Shown: positions 9,851 through 18,925, numbered from the stretch's first letter. The stretch is DNA of 64,000 bases from Candidatus Nitrosocosmicus franklandus (GCF_900696045.1 NZ_LR216287.1:1426001-1490000); one strand, 5' to 3'. Made by a program: numbers and translations. The notes: a model not told the origin generated them from the sequence alone.

Positions 9851-9955
9851 ATGTCGGCTGATAGTATTATTTATGCTGCAAATGCCATCATTATTATCAT
9901 CATTCTCATAACCGTAATCGTCATCATACCCTCTTTAACAAGAAACAATGTATGA
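9851..9955 (+). CDS. 34-residue single-helix membrane micro-protein (tentative)
   Basis: ATG at 9851, TGA at 9953-9955. The peptide is a polar start (MSADSIIYAAN), one uninterrupted hydrophobic helix of about 20 Ile/Val/Leu residues and a polar end (TRNNV). This matches small single-span membrane proteins. A TATA-like TTATAACG lies about 20-27 bases upstream. The hydrophobic run partly reflects ATT/ATC-rich DNA, so the call is tentative. Confidence 0.4.
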   Translation: MSADSIIYAANAIIIIIILITVIVIIPSLTRNNV

Positions 9956-10094
9956 TTGACTTTTACCTGTTAATTAACTCAAATTCAAAATTCAGATTTG
10001 AGACTATCTTTCATTGTAACGATGAGTCATGACAAGGATTTGTGCTATTTATTTATTTATTCGTTCACTATAACATTTTGAGTTCGATACTGGG

Positions 10095-10609
10095 TTAGGT
10101 TACACCTTCAGAATTTCCATAAGATTCGTTAAAAACCAATTCGTTTAGCGGTTTACGATTTTTTCTTTTCCCTGTAATAGACTTTTTAGGAAATCCAAAA
10201 CCTACAACAGCAGAAATGCTCAAATTCGTAGGAATTTTAAAATCGTCTCTCATTTTATCTTCGCGTATGTCAGTATATATTCCTGATCCAATTCCATTAT
10301 CCCACGCTGCTAGCTGCATATTCTGTATAACCCTTCCTGCATCAAGTAGATGAAAACATACTTTGGATCTGTCAATACTATAATAGCAAAATTTGCTCCA
10401 CCTATCCATTTTCCGCTAGTGCTGTCGTCTGACAATTTTTTTAGGTTATCTTGTTCCTTTATAACTATGAATCTCCAATGTTGAGTATTTAGACCGCTAC
10501 CACTATATCTTGCAGAATCAAGGATTGTAGATATTATGTGCGAGGGGACATTCTCTTTGCCAAATTTTCTTATATCCAGTTTTGTGACAATACATTCCTG
10601 AGTGTTCAT
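10095..10609 (-). pseudogene. Nitroreductase family protein, frameshifted
   Basis: Two overlapping frames together make one nitroreductase. The first (ATG at 10609) gives an N-terminus with LDIRKFGKENVPSHIISTIL and ARYSGSGLNTQHWRFIVI, the FMN-binding RxSR-like and NxQxW region. The second, to 10095, continues with LLDAGRVIQNMQLAAWDNGIGSGIY and VGFGFPKKSITGKRKNRKPLNELV, the family's C-terminal half. Adding one T to the T-run near 10356 rejoins them as TDPKYVF-HLLDAG. The complete product would be about 171 residues, a flavin-dependent NAD(P)H oxidoreductase. It is either a recently inactivated gene or a one-base sequencing error. Confidence 0.8.
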
Positions 10610-10897
10610 ACACTACTGCACTATATACTAGGATTCAGGAATATTTAAGAAATTTTGATTCTTGTTAATATTAAAACCGTGTATGGAGTAGTATAACAAG
10701 TTTTTTCCATTTTTCGTAGAGGACTCTTAACTATTCTAATACGTAACGTCACGAGTTCTGAAGAAGTGGATGTAGAATGAGATAATAACTTATGTACATG
10801 CCAGATCGGTACTGAATACTAATATTTAACAATTTACCCTATGTGTACATATATTACACTGCGTAATACTTATAAACATGTTTTAACATACACCTGT

Positions 10898-10993
10898 ATG
10901 AATAAACCTAAGAAATTAATAGAATTGTCCATCACAAACACAACAAAACAAATGAAGAGACTTCAAAAATTACCCCAGCGCAATAAAAAGTAA
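10898..10993 (+). CDS. 31-residue basic micro-protein (tentative)
   Basis: ATG at 10898, TAA at 10991-10993. The peptide has 9 Lys/Arg in 31 residues and ends KLPQRNKK. A good TATA element (TTATAAAC, 10870-10877) lies at -28 to -21, the position seen at other leaderless promoters in this window. The next gene starts 21 bases downstream. The promoter placement is the main support. Confidence 0.4.
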   Translation: MNKPKKLIELSITNTTKQMKRLQKLPQRNKK

Positions 10994-11014
10994 CTGATCG
11001 GATCATTTCAAGGA

Positions 11015-11314
11015 GTGCATAATACTTTGCAAACAGAAATTGATAGGTCGTATAATGAGAAACAGCAAAATCAACTACTAAGGTGGTGGCAGCAACAGCG
11101 TCAGACAGACAATACTTTTACTAATGCATTTAAAGAATTCAACGATATAAAGAGGAAAATATTAGAAATTCTAACTTACAATGAAGTTGCAAATATAGTA
11201 TGCAATAGCGATAGCTGTATTGTATCCAAATTTGATACTGCTATCGATATAAAACAGGTTTCAGATAAAAATAAGGAAACAGTTGAAATGGAACTACTAA
11301 CGCACACACTCTAG
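11015..11314 (+). CDS. Hypothetical protein, helical and Gln-rich
   Basis: A 99-residue protein from GTG at 11015, whose start overlaps an AGGAG ribosome-binding-like sequence (11011-11015). The first half is helical with many Gln (RWWQQQRQTDNTF) and a KEFNDIKRKILEILTYNEV helix; the second half has two Cys (VCNSDSC). No known domain is recognised. It lies between a basic 31-residue peptide and a larger orphan gene on the same strand, so a small operon is possible. Confidence 0.5.
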   Translation: MHNTLQTEIDRSYNEKQQNQLLRWWQQQRQTDNTFTNAFKEFNDIKRKILEILTYNEVANIVCNSDSCIVSKFDTAIDIKQVSDKNKETVEMELLTHTL

Positions 11315-11418
11315 AAACCAAATAACGGATATGAATATGGCAAATAGAAATGAATTGATCTGTATTAATGTGCTTTTAGATTCAATATCAATTCCAAAAA
11401 ATAATACTAAATAAGCTA

Positions 11419-12027
11419 ATGGGTCGCTCCATTCCCTCGTTCAGGATGTTAATAGATATTCAAAGACTAGAATGGACAAATTTCAGGAAAGAACTAGGTA
11501 AAAAAGATAAACAAATTTTCAGCAAGTTATTTCTAATTCCTAAACTATACGGTCATGCATCATCTAGTCTATCCAACTCAATAACAATTGAACCTATAAT
11601 TCTCAGTATTTTATTTAACAATTCCAAATCCATAAATCAAATACGTAAAGATTTGTTGCATAGATGTACAAAGTTTGAATATGATATTATTGAGGAAAAA
11701 ATATTTCAAGATTCTACTGCTACAACAATACAATCCGACATCATATTGAATGCACAATATAATAATACAATTTATGAGCTAAAAAGATTTAGTGAAGCTC
11801 TAAGTATAGAAGATGAAATTATTTTTTTGAATATCATAAGCAACTGTTATCGGGGTTATAAAAATTCACTTCATTCAGATATCAACAACAAAATATCACG
11901 ATTCAACAGTTTCAGAAATATGCCTTTGTTTATGGCGATTATTCTATATCAACAAAAGCATATAGATTTAATCAATAAATTCTTGACTAGACACAATATT
12001 AGAAACTGTAACAGTATTGTAGAGTAA
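11419..12027 (+). CDS. Orphan protein with N-terminal GRSIPSFR motif
   Basis: A 202-residue, mostly helical cytoplasmic protein with an ATG start. The N-terminus GRSIPSFRMLIDIQRLEW followed by FRKELGKKDKQIFSKLF resembles a family of archaeal proteins of unknown function that begin with GR(S/T)(I/V)PSFR, recalled from memory and not checked. The rest is a helical domain with a polar C-terminus. No enzyme motif or membrane segment is visible. It follows the 99-residue gene by about 100 bases. Confidence 0.65.
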   Translation: MGRSIPSFRMLIDIQRLEWTNFRKELGKKDKQIFSKLFLIPKLYGHASSSLSNSITIEPIILSILFNNSKSINQIRKDLLHRCTKFEYDIIEEKIFQDSTATTIQSDIILNAQYNNTIYELKRFSEALSIEDEIIFLNIISNCYRGYKNSLHSDINNKISRFNSFRNMPLFMAIILYQQKHIDLINKFLTRHNIRNCNSIVE

Positions 12028-12628
12028 ATATATTAGCTATAGTGACTGACTCGATGTCTACAACTGTTGCAGACTATGACTTTCCCCATTTGGTTTTGTT
12101 CTTGAATAAAATACAATTATTACTGATTTCATGATCTGTATCTCCATATCCATATGAACATAATTTTGCATTGGCTTGAGTTCATTATTCTAGAATCCTC
12201 CACTGTTTAACCATAATTACAAATTCATAGCTAAATAAAAGAATTGATACAAATTGTGATAACGAGAAGAAGTTTTTGAATGTCATGCCAAAACATATCA
12301 AATTAAGTTTCATAATACTCTCTTGTTATCCATCTTTGCAGAATGATAAAATAAGGTTCTTAGAATAATAACATTATTGTACAACACAATCAATAATACT
12401 AAACCCTCAAGGTAATGCTCATAAACACTGATTTTGAATCATGTTTACGTACAATTAGATTGCAGTATAAAGATTATAAAGTATGCATAGTGGATATCAT
12501 TGATATTATCGATGATTTGTATTAACTAATCTGATCTTTACCTTGATGCAAAAAATTAGAATTATGTATTTATACAGTTGATAAAGATTATTATTAATTA
12601 TATAAACAATATTAACTATTCGTATTTA
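12028..12628. other. Intergenic region, no gene seen
   Basis: About 600 AT-rich bases with no supported ORF, RNA gene or repeat. Confidence 0.45.
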
Positions 12629-12787
12629 ATGACAGACAATGTTATTGATGACGTTGCAAAGAAAATGAAAAATGCATCTCAGGACGCAGAAGCCAAAGCA
12701 CAAACAGCTAAAGATCACGCAGAAGGAAAGCCCAGTTCTGAAACATTAAATAAGGCAAAAGTAAAAATTAGAGACGCATTGGATTAA
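12629..12787 (+). CDS. Small charged helical (LEA/CsbD-like) protein
   Basis: A 52-residue, Ala/Lys/Asp-rich helical protein: DDVAKKMKNASQDAEAKAQ then HAEGKPSSETLNKAKVKI. The frame is open from a TTG at 12578, but the extra 17 residues are Ile/Asn/Tyr-rich and look untranslated, so ATG at 12629 is preferred. The heptad-like Ala/Lys pattern recalls small stress proteins. It is a single gene with long spacers on both sides. Confidence 0.55.
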   Translation: MTDNVIDDVAKKMKNASQDAEAKAQTAKDHAEGKPSSETLNKAKVKIRDALD

Positions 12788-13517
12788 GAACAAAGTTATT
12801 CATCCAAATAACCATCTATTTTTTAGATTGTAGATAACAAGCTAAATCCGAGCTATTAATATTTGTTAGTATTACTATCACTATAGTATAATACTGAATG
12901 ATCTGTGACAAATAATCCAATTAATACCAATTTACAGACAATTCTAGGATAATTGGTATTGCAGCCTTACCTGATATTGGTAAGAAAGATTCTAGCATGT
13001 ACACAAACTCCAATCGCATCAGACTTTCCTTTTCGCAGATATCGACAATACAAAGATCCGATATGGTGTAACAGGTGGTAGTTCTTGTCTACTCAGGACT
13101 CTACAACCATATATAGGTTACCTCAGCAGTGAAATTATAAAATATTAAAATAATAATTCTTACATACATATAAGCAATATATCTAGTCGCATCAATTACT
13201 CGCAGGATGTGTATAGAGACTAAACTTTTATCTTTTTATTTCTACATGTGTGCTACTCCAAATAAATTTCAAACCAGATAAATTAAGCACAATGAAAGGT
13301 TACTAAACTATATAAATTCGGTTCATTAATTGATTTATTGAAACCAAAAATAGCAAAAAAATTTACCTGTGTACATAAATTACTATTACCGACCATGGTT
13401 AGGTGAATACAACATGGCATTGTCAACACAGGCATAGTTGATGAATATGCTCTCTCTATTTATTAGGTGATTGGAACGATCCGATGAGATCGAAGACAAA
13501 TTGAGATGAAGTAGTTA
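12788..13517. other. Intergenic region with a hairpin
   Basis: About 730 bases with no supported gene. The only structure noticed is the inverted repeat at 12923-12960, listed separately. Confidence 0.45.
12923..12960. repeat. Perfect 10-bp inverted repeat
   Basis: AATACCAATT (12923-12932) and AATTGGTATT (12951-12960) are exact reverse complements separated by 18 bases. It lies downstream of the small charged-protein gene and could be a hairpin or a binding site. Confidence 0.5.
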
Positions 13518-13813
13518 TTAATTATCATTTATATTATCTTTATTTGGTTCATATCCATTACAACAAACATGTGGGGCTATTACCCCTGAATTTTTTCCAA
13601 AAATGTCCGGTCCCTCGTCTGACACGATCATACACTTCCACCCATTGAATCTATCCAATAGATACAATTATAACAAAAATAACCTCTGCGTAACTCGGAT
13701 GTTTTAAATTCCTCTCTTTCAAGATATCCCGTTTGCAGTTTTGATTGTTTTTGAAATTTGGTTGAATTCCCAACAACATCTACAGCTTTTTCGACAACAT
13801 TCTTATCTGACAA
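13518..13813 (-). pseudogene. HiPIP-like four-cysteine protein, frameshifted second copy
   Basis: The ATG at 13813 opens a frame related to the upstream gene: RGYFCYNCIYW with C-x2-C, then a premature stop at 13628-13630. In another frame the homology resumes with KCMIVSDEGPDIFGKNSG and APHVCCNGYEPN, matching the neighbour's HCAIVTDEGQDLHG and APHGICSLWAPN. One missing base near 13636 explains the break. The conserved Trp after the last Cys is also lost here (CCNGY versus CSLW). It starts one base after the stop of the intact copy, a tandem duplication in one transcript. Confidence 0.75.
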
Positions 13814-13814
13814 C

Positions 13815-14096
13815 TTATTTTATCTCCTCTTCGTTTGGGGCCCATAAAGAACATATTCCATGTGGGGCTATCTCATTTGATGTCTGTCCATGTAGATCTT
13901 GACCCTCATCTGTAACAATCGCACAATGATTTGGCTTCATAAAATATATACAATTATAACAAAAATAACCTCTATGGGTATCGGAATTTCTAAAATTACT
14001 TAATTCCATATAACCCGAGGAAACCTTTGTTAATTTATTTAATTCAGTTGCCTCTTGCGGAATTTTTTGTGTAGATAGAAAACCAGTGGTACTCAT
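13815..14096 (-). CDS. HiPIP-like small iron-sulfur protein (putative)
   Basis: A 93-residue protein with four cysteines: C-x2-C in GYFCYNCIYF, then HCAIV and GICSLWAPN. The order C-x2-C, a third Cys and a final G-x-C-x2-W is that of high-potential iron-sulfur proteins, which hold one 4Fe-4S cluster and carry single electrons. The N-terminal 28 residues have no hydrophobic core typical of a signal peptide. ATG at 14096 is preferred over an upstream TTG at 14132 because a TATA-like element lies between them and the tandem copy has the same N-terminal length. Assignment rests on the Cys pattern only. Confidence 0.6.
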   Translation of the reverse strand: MSTTGFLSTQKIPQEATELNKLTKVSSGYMELSNFRNSDTHRGYFCYNCIYFMKPNHCAIVTDEGQDLHGQTSNEIAPHGICSLWAPNEEEIK

Positions 14097-15514
14097 AACA
14101 AATATGTAAAAACATACTATAAATATACGCAATAATTATTAACGACATCAAGTCAAAGGTAAAAGTATCACTATTTATAATTTTTTATGCTGTTTGCATC
14201 ATTAAAAATTAAACCATATTTAACAACTGGTTTGAATATGTGTATATAAGAATAATATATTGAATTTATTTTGCATGTTTTTTTAGATGTTACCATATGT
14301 CGTAAGTTCTTAAACTTTATAACAACATAGCAAATGTAGTGACTTCTAGATTTCTTCAATATCATTTTTCTTTGTTAGAAAATATTTATTTATGATATTG
14401 CGATTTAGAAACTTATTGGAAAAACCGATTATGAATTCACAACGATGAGTTTCAGAGATCTTATTTTTTTATTCGTTGGCAGTTTCCTACTTTGACAAAT
14501 TTAAAGACTATATTTTTGATAAAAAGAATATAGTGAATGATTCTTGCCGTCGTATATGTATATGATATTTTACCTATCCAAATTATATATTTTTTGTGAA
14601 TTGCTATATGCAATCTTAACTAAATTAACGTCAGACATTGATTGATCGCTACATCGAAATAACTTTCTATTCTAATTTTTCCTTATAACTTCAGTTACAT
14701 TCTATTTACTAATCACATCATCTATATGGTTTTTTTTGATCCACTAATATCCGCATTTTGATCTTTTTCTCCCTAGTTGTACTATTTATTATTACATTAA
14801 TTATAGGAAGATTCGATATTCTTATGCATACGATGCTATTATATTAAGAATAGCAGAGTTATGAATAGATATCCATTATGCTTCTCCTTTTACTAATTTT
14901 TATCATTAATCGAAGCACTTGTACGAGAGTAGTCGGAGTAAGATAAGTGATCTACAAATCATTTGTTTAATTTGATATCTAATTTGGTATAAAGCTATTT
15001 AATTTGTAGTTCTAAATAGTATAGTTGTATATGACATAAAACATCGAAAGGATGAAATAATGTTGGATAACTGATTCTGCGATTATTTCATAAACTTCTG
15101 AAAATTACTACATTTCGCTTATTAACCGTGGTAACAATATTTTAGTATATCCTAGAGAAAAAGTGTTGGGGGTTATATGCGTGTGAATCTATAATCAAAT
15201 AGCAATAGATTCACAGCTACTTGTTCCATCACCTGCAGGCATAAAAAATACGAGACTTGAAAACCTTTATCAAAGGATACTTATTCACTAAAAAAATGAG
15301 CCTTTAATACTTCTAAACTAGGATTTATCATTAAACCAGCTGTTAGATATTTAATCGGATAGCAAGTCACGCACAACTTAAGTTAGACAATATACGATCA
15401 GAGCGTAGCAGTTATGTAGCGCAGACATTTTGTTTTAAGATGTAATACAACTCTAAAAGGATACTAAAAAAGAAACTTTTTGATTATTGATATGATAAAA
15501 AAAGAGTTGTTTTC
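14097..15514. other. Long gene-poor intergenic region
   Basis: About 1.4 kb. A 64-codon open frame at 14171-14365 (minus) has no coding character. No RNA gene or repeat was recognised. The region before 14130 carries the promoter of the HiPIP-like pair. Confidence 0.45.
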
Positions 15515-17374
15515 CTATCTTCCAAATAGCCTATCACAAGCCTCCTTTCCCACTATTTGAACGCATTGATTGTAGATATCATCGCTAAAATCATCAAAAG
15601 GATTGAATGGTTGTTGGAATGGGAATTCGTCCCTTGGAATATTTGGAGAAAAAGGAGGAAGAATATTTTCTGTCTGATCCGGCTTAGGCCCCGCCTTTAA
15701 TATAACAGGGATCTCTACTGTGTCATTATCTCGATATACGGTAAGTTGAACGCTGTCTCCCACTTGTTTAGTAGAAAGTACTTTTCTGATATCCTCTACA
15801 GATCCTATTGTAATATTCTCGATTTCAAGTATTATATCTCCACCAAGTTCTATTTGATTTCCATTAATATTGGAAGTAATATATCCTCCTCTAATTCCGG
15901 CCTCCTCAGCCGAACCATTTCTAAGAACATCAATGACAAGAAATCCTTTTTCTCCTCCGTTGATAACGCTAGAGGGTACATTCATTTGTCGAGCTATTTC
16001 AGGTGTAACATTAATTCCTGTTATTCCAAGAGATGGATTGTTATCATCTTGTATTTCCTGTGTAAGCGCATTGTCTATAATTGTAGAGTTAGGCCTTGCA
16101 GCCAAAGTCAGATCTATTTCTTGTACTTGCCCATTTCGTATAACTGTAAGAGTAACATTTTCTCCAACCTTCTTTTCTCTATCCAGATAAGACAGTAAAT
16201 CATCTATTTTTCTAATTGATTTATCATCAATTCCAATGATCACATCTCCTCCAAGTTCTATCTCTCTTCCATCTATTTCTGTCAATATTGAGCCACCTCG
16301 TATCCCAGCTTTCTCAGCGGGACTTCCAGAGGTAACTTGTATTACCAAAAATCCTGTAGTATTCTGAAGGTTCATCATTTCCGCAATATCTGAGTTTATA
16401 TCTGTTCCAGACACTCCCAAGTAAGGATGTTGGTATTCACCCGTAGCAATGATAGAGGGAACCACTTTTTGTATCAAGTAAGAAGGTATTGCAAATCCTA
16501 CTCCTGAATACACACCTGTAGCAGAGAAAATGGCAGTATTGATTCCTATAACCTCGCCTTTCATATTTAGTAAAGGTCCTCCTGAATTTCCCGGGTTTAT
16601 TGCAGCATCAGTTTGTATTATATCGGGAATTGAAAAAGCAGGTGTATCTTCTATAATGGATCTTTGACTATTTTCAGATGGCAAAGCCGGAAGAACCCTT
16701 CCAAGACCGCTTACGATTCCTTCAGTTATGGAAGCCGACAGTCCAAAAGGATTACCTATAGCAGCAACTCTTTGCCCAACATCCACTTCAGAAAAGTTGC
16801 CAATCGATAATGGCTCCAACTTTTCAATGACTTCTATATTATTTTCTACGTCAATCTTTAAAACGGCTATTTCAGCAAATGGATCTACACCAACAACTGT
16901 TGCTTTATAGCCGGTACCATCAGTGAATGTAACATCAAATTCTCTATTGATAGTATCTCCTGCTACAACATGATAATTTGTAACTATATGTCCCTCCTTG
17001 TCATATACAAAACCGGAACCCAAGCGAGATGCACCAGGTAAATTTGAATCTTGTGTAACCTGCACCACAGAATGCTCCACTTTATCATAAAGTTTAATTA
17101 AATCCTCCTGCAGAGATTGATCAAAACTATTACTTGATGATATTGTGTTGTTGTTATTGTTGTTTATATTTGTAGAATTGTTATCATTTTTAGTTATATT
17201 TAATGATGTTTGTTGTTGTTGAGCAAAAGCGTCAATAAAAGTATAGTTTCCAGTAACTAAGAGATTATTTGCATTCGGTATAAAATAAAAACCTAAAGAC
17301 AAAGTAACTACAACTATTGCAACAAAAGACATCAAAAATTCGCTCTTATCGATTAGCTTCGTGTTATAGGACAT
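15515..17374 (-). CDS. htrA: HtrA/Deg-type trypsin-like serine protease with two PDZ domains
   Basis: The 619-residue protein has an N-terminal anchor or signal (about 13-32), an Asn-rich linker (60-80), a trypsin-like domain (about 90-310) and two PDZ domains (about 318-428 and 448-570). It should degrade or refold misfolded proteins outside the membrane. His135 (TNYHVVAG) and Ser264 (NPGNSGGP) are present, but the catalytic Asp position reads Glu168 (FAEIAVLKI in place of the usual DxAVLK). Both PDZ domains contain a glycine-rich insert (AGIRGG..IxLGGD). The C-terminal tail is Pro/Phe-rich with two Cys. A single gene with an ATG start. Confidence 0.93.
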   Translation of the reverse strand: MSYNTKLIDKSEFLMSFVAIVVVTLSLGFYFIPNANNLLVTGNYTFIDAFAQQQQTSLNITKNDNNSTNINNNNNNTISSSNSFDQSLQEDLIKLYDKVEHSVVQVTQDSNLPGASRLGSGFVYDKEGHIVTNYHVVAGDTINREFDVTFTDGTGYKATVVGVDPFAEIAVLKIDVENNIEVIEKLEPLSIGNFSEVDVGQRVAAIGNPFGLSASITEGIVSGLGRVLPALPSENSQRSIIEDTPAFSIPDIIQTDAAINPGNSGGPLLNMKGEVIGINTAIFSATGVYSGVGFAIPSYLIQKVVPSIIATGEYQHPYLGVSGTDINSDIAEMMNLQNTTGFLVIQVTSGSPAEKAGIRGGSILTEIDGREIELGGDVIIGIDDKSIRKIDDLLSYLDREKKVGENVTLTVIRNGQVQEIDLTLAARPNSTIIDNALTQEIQDDNNPSLGITGINVTPEIARQMNVPSSVINGGEKGFLVIDVLRNGSAEEAGIRGGYITSNINGNQIELGGDIILEIENITIGSVEDIRKVLSTKQVGDSVQLTVYRDNDTVEIPVILKAGPKPDQTENILPPFSPNIPRDEFPFQQPFNPFDDFSDDIYNQCVQIVGKEACDRLFGR

Positions 17375-17556
17375 GAATGAGTTTAATTGTTAAATATTAT
17401 ATTTAAAATGTACTCACCGCTTGCCAGGTAAATTTTTGTCTATGAAACTCCATGTTGTTATTTCATTTGAAAATCCTAATTACGGAAAATAAAGTTCAAT
17501 GTAGTGGAGATAAGATAAATTGAATTACAATGACGATTTATATTTGTGTTAGAAAA

Positions 17557-17570
17557 TTTACATTTGTAAA
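17557..17570 (+). promoter_or_regulatory. Copper-regulon operator, site 1 (YHS gene)
   Basis: TTTACATTTGTAAA, a perfect TTTACA-N2-TGTAAA dyad. It ends 38 bases before the ATG of the YHS gene, nine bases before the TATA element (TTAAATAT, 17580-17587). The same 14-mer stands before copA with the same spacing and before the regulator gene. The position just upstream of TATA/BRE suits an activator or a competing repressor. Confidence 0.8.
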
Positions 17571-17608
17571 GCCTCATAGTTAAATATGTTATTTACTGAT
17601 TACAAAGC

Positions 17609-17752
17609 ATGGCAAAAGATCCAGTTTGTAATATGAATGTGGATGAAAAAACTGCGAAATATGTATCAAAAATTAATGGCAACAAAATTTATTTGTGTTC
17701 TGCAGCTTGTAGACAAAAACTAGAGCAAAATCCATCAAAGTATGGTTACTGA
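17609..17752 (+). CDS. Small YHS/TRASH-domain metal-binding protein
   Basis: A 47-residue protein from ATG at 17609 to TGA at 17750-17752. It begins MAKDPVCNMNVDEKTAKY and continues KIYLCSAACRQKLEQNP, a complete YHS domain with Cys7, Cys30 and Cys34, closely similar to the N-terminal domain of the CopA protein nearby (MAKDPICGMFV). It probably binds Cu(I) and may deliver copper or sense it. Promoter layout (operator, TATA, ATG) is identical to that of copA, so the two should be co-regulated. Confidence 0.82.
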   Translation: MAKDPVCNMNVDEKTAKYVSKINGNKIYLCSAACRQKLEQNPSKYGY

Positions 17753-17774
17753 TACAGGATCTAAATAACAGGAG

Positions 17775-18308
17775 TTAATCATCCAACTCGGATTTTCCCT
17801 CATATTTTCGTTTTATCGACTCTATTCTACCACGGTATTTTTGACTGTAGCCTGATTTGCAAGAATTACAACAAAAGAACCTTTCAATATTTGCAAATTT
17901 GAGGATTTTAGGTTTGTCAAATACGGGACCCTCACAGAAATCACAAATAATATTTATCGCTATACCAGTTGAAATTTTTTTCTGAATTTCTCGTATTTCA
18001 TCTTTTAAACTACTACTATTCTGATATAACTGAGAGGTATCCCTTTTTCTTTTAGTTATATTTTCCTTCAGGCTTTCCAATTGAACGAACTTCTTTTTTT
18101 CTCTCACTGCACCCGCTTCTATTTTTTCAAAGTCAAAGATTGGTAAAACACCTTTAATAAATCCAATATTCACGAGTCTTTCATATCTTGCTTTTACTGT
18201 TGGAGTAGTTATTCCCGTATCTCTTGAAATCTGTCTGAACGATTTTCTACCGTCTTCTAAAATTGAATTAAGAATAGATACGTCAATGTCGTCAAGTTCT
18301 AGTGGCAT
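17775..18308 (-). CDS. Metal-sensing regulator: AsnC-type HTH plus TRASH domain
   Basis: A 177-residue transcription factor. Residues about 4-60 form an AsnC/Lrp-type winged HTH (LDDIDVSILNSILEDGRKS, FRQISRDTGITTPTVKARYE). A charged coiled coil follows (about 80-120). The C-terminus has a TRASH-type zinc/copper-binding domain with CDFC and FFCCNSCKSGY. The TRASH domain, the Cu-ATPase nearby and a shared operator mark it as the copper-responsive regulator of this cluster, like archaeal CopT/CopR proteins. ATG at 18308 is used; a TTG two codons earlier (18314) is possible. Its own promoter carries the shared operator, suggesting autoregulation. Confidence 0.88.
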   Translation of the reverse strand: MPLELDDIDVSILNSILEDGRKSFRQISRDTGITTPTVKARYERLVNIGFIKGVLPIFDFEKIEAGAVREKKKFVQLESLKENITKRKRDTSQLYQNSSSLKDEIREIQKKISTGIAINIICDFCEGPVFDKPKILKFANIERFFCCNSCKSGYSQKYRGRIESIKRKYEGKSELDD

Positions 18309-18353
18309 AGACAACAGCTCTTAACCCTTTAGTAATAATCATGTATATTACTT

Positions 18354-18367
18354 TTTACATTTGTAAA
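18354..18367 (-). promoter_or_regulatory. Copper-regulon operator, site 2 (regulator gene)
   Basis: The same 14-mer TTTACATTTGTAAA (plus strand reading) 45 bases upstream of the regulator's ATG at 18308 (39 from the TTG at 18314). The nearest TATA-like element (TAATATAC, 18343-18350) is only three bases away, closer than the nine bases at the two target genes, so occupancy may repress rather than activate here. Confidence 0.75.
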
Positions 18368-18576
18368 GTATGTTGGTGTGTATAGATTTCTTTGTTGGAT
18401 CTACTTAGGAGAAAGAAATCCAAATGCTTTTTGGATTGTTTTACCATATCATAGCACCAATAAAAACCTGAATTTTATGATACGGCTATAAATTACTACA
18501 TATAGTCAATAACGAGGGATCCTAACGAATGCATACCCTGATTTTTCTAAGGACATCTTTATTTCTTCGATATTTG

Positions 18577-18732
18577 TTAGAGATCAAATTCTATGATCAC
18601 TCTATCTGTCATGTAATCTATGTCAATTTTCTTGATTCCCTTGTTGTTTCTCAACTGATTTTCTACAATAGGTTTGCAAGTTGTGCAATACATTCCAACA
18701 GCTCTAAACTGAATCTTATCATACGATATCAA
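18577..18732 (-). CDS. HMA-domain copper chaperone (CopZ-like)
   Basis: A short heavy-metal-associated domain protein. The motif VGMYCTTCKPIVENQL carries the M-x-C-x2-C metal site, followed by the typical strand pattern GIKKIDIDYMTDRVIIEFD. It should bind Cu(I) in the cytoplasm and hand it to the neighbouring CopA. The frame is open from a TTG at 18786 (69 residues), but the extra residues do not fit the HMA fold; TTG at 18732 (51 residues) gives a normal start just before the first strand. It is transcribed divergently from copA. Confidence 0.78.
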   Translation of the reverse strand: MISYDKIQFRAVGMYCTTCKPIVENQLRNNKGIKKIDIDYMTDRVIIEFDL

Positions 18733-18873
18733 TATCCATCTAATCGTATATTCGTAATTTAATATCTTGACTTTATAAACTAGCAAAGAGTATCCAAATT
18801 CAAGGCAATTACAATGTCTACACTGTTTGCATTTTGTAATACATTATTAATATGACAGATTCGATTTTTGTAT

Positions 18874-18887
18874 TTTACATTTGTAAA
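18874..18887 (+). promoter_or_regulatory. Copper-regulon operator, site 3 (copA)
   Basis: TTTACATTTGTAAA, ending 38 bases before the copA ATG and nine before its TATA element (TTATATAT, 18897-18904, at -29 to -22). The spacing is identical to site 1. It lies in the divergent region between copA and the HMA gene and could serve both. Confidence 0.82.
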
Positions 18888-18925
18888 TCCCAGTTGTTAT
18901 ATATGTTCTACTTTCAATATATGAT

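Noticed and set aside
14171-14365. 64-codon open frame on the minus strand
   Set aside because: No motif or coding character; low-complexity Ile/Lys/Tyr content.
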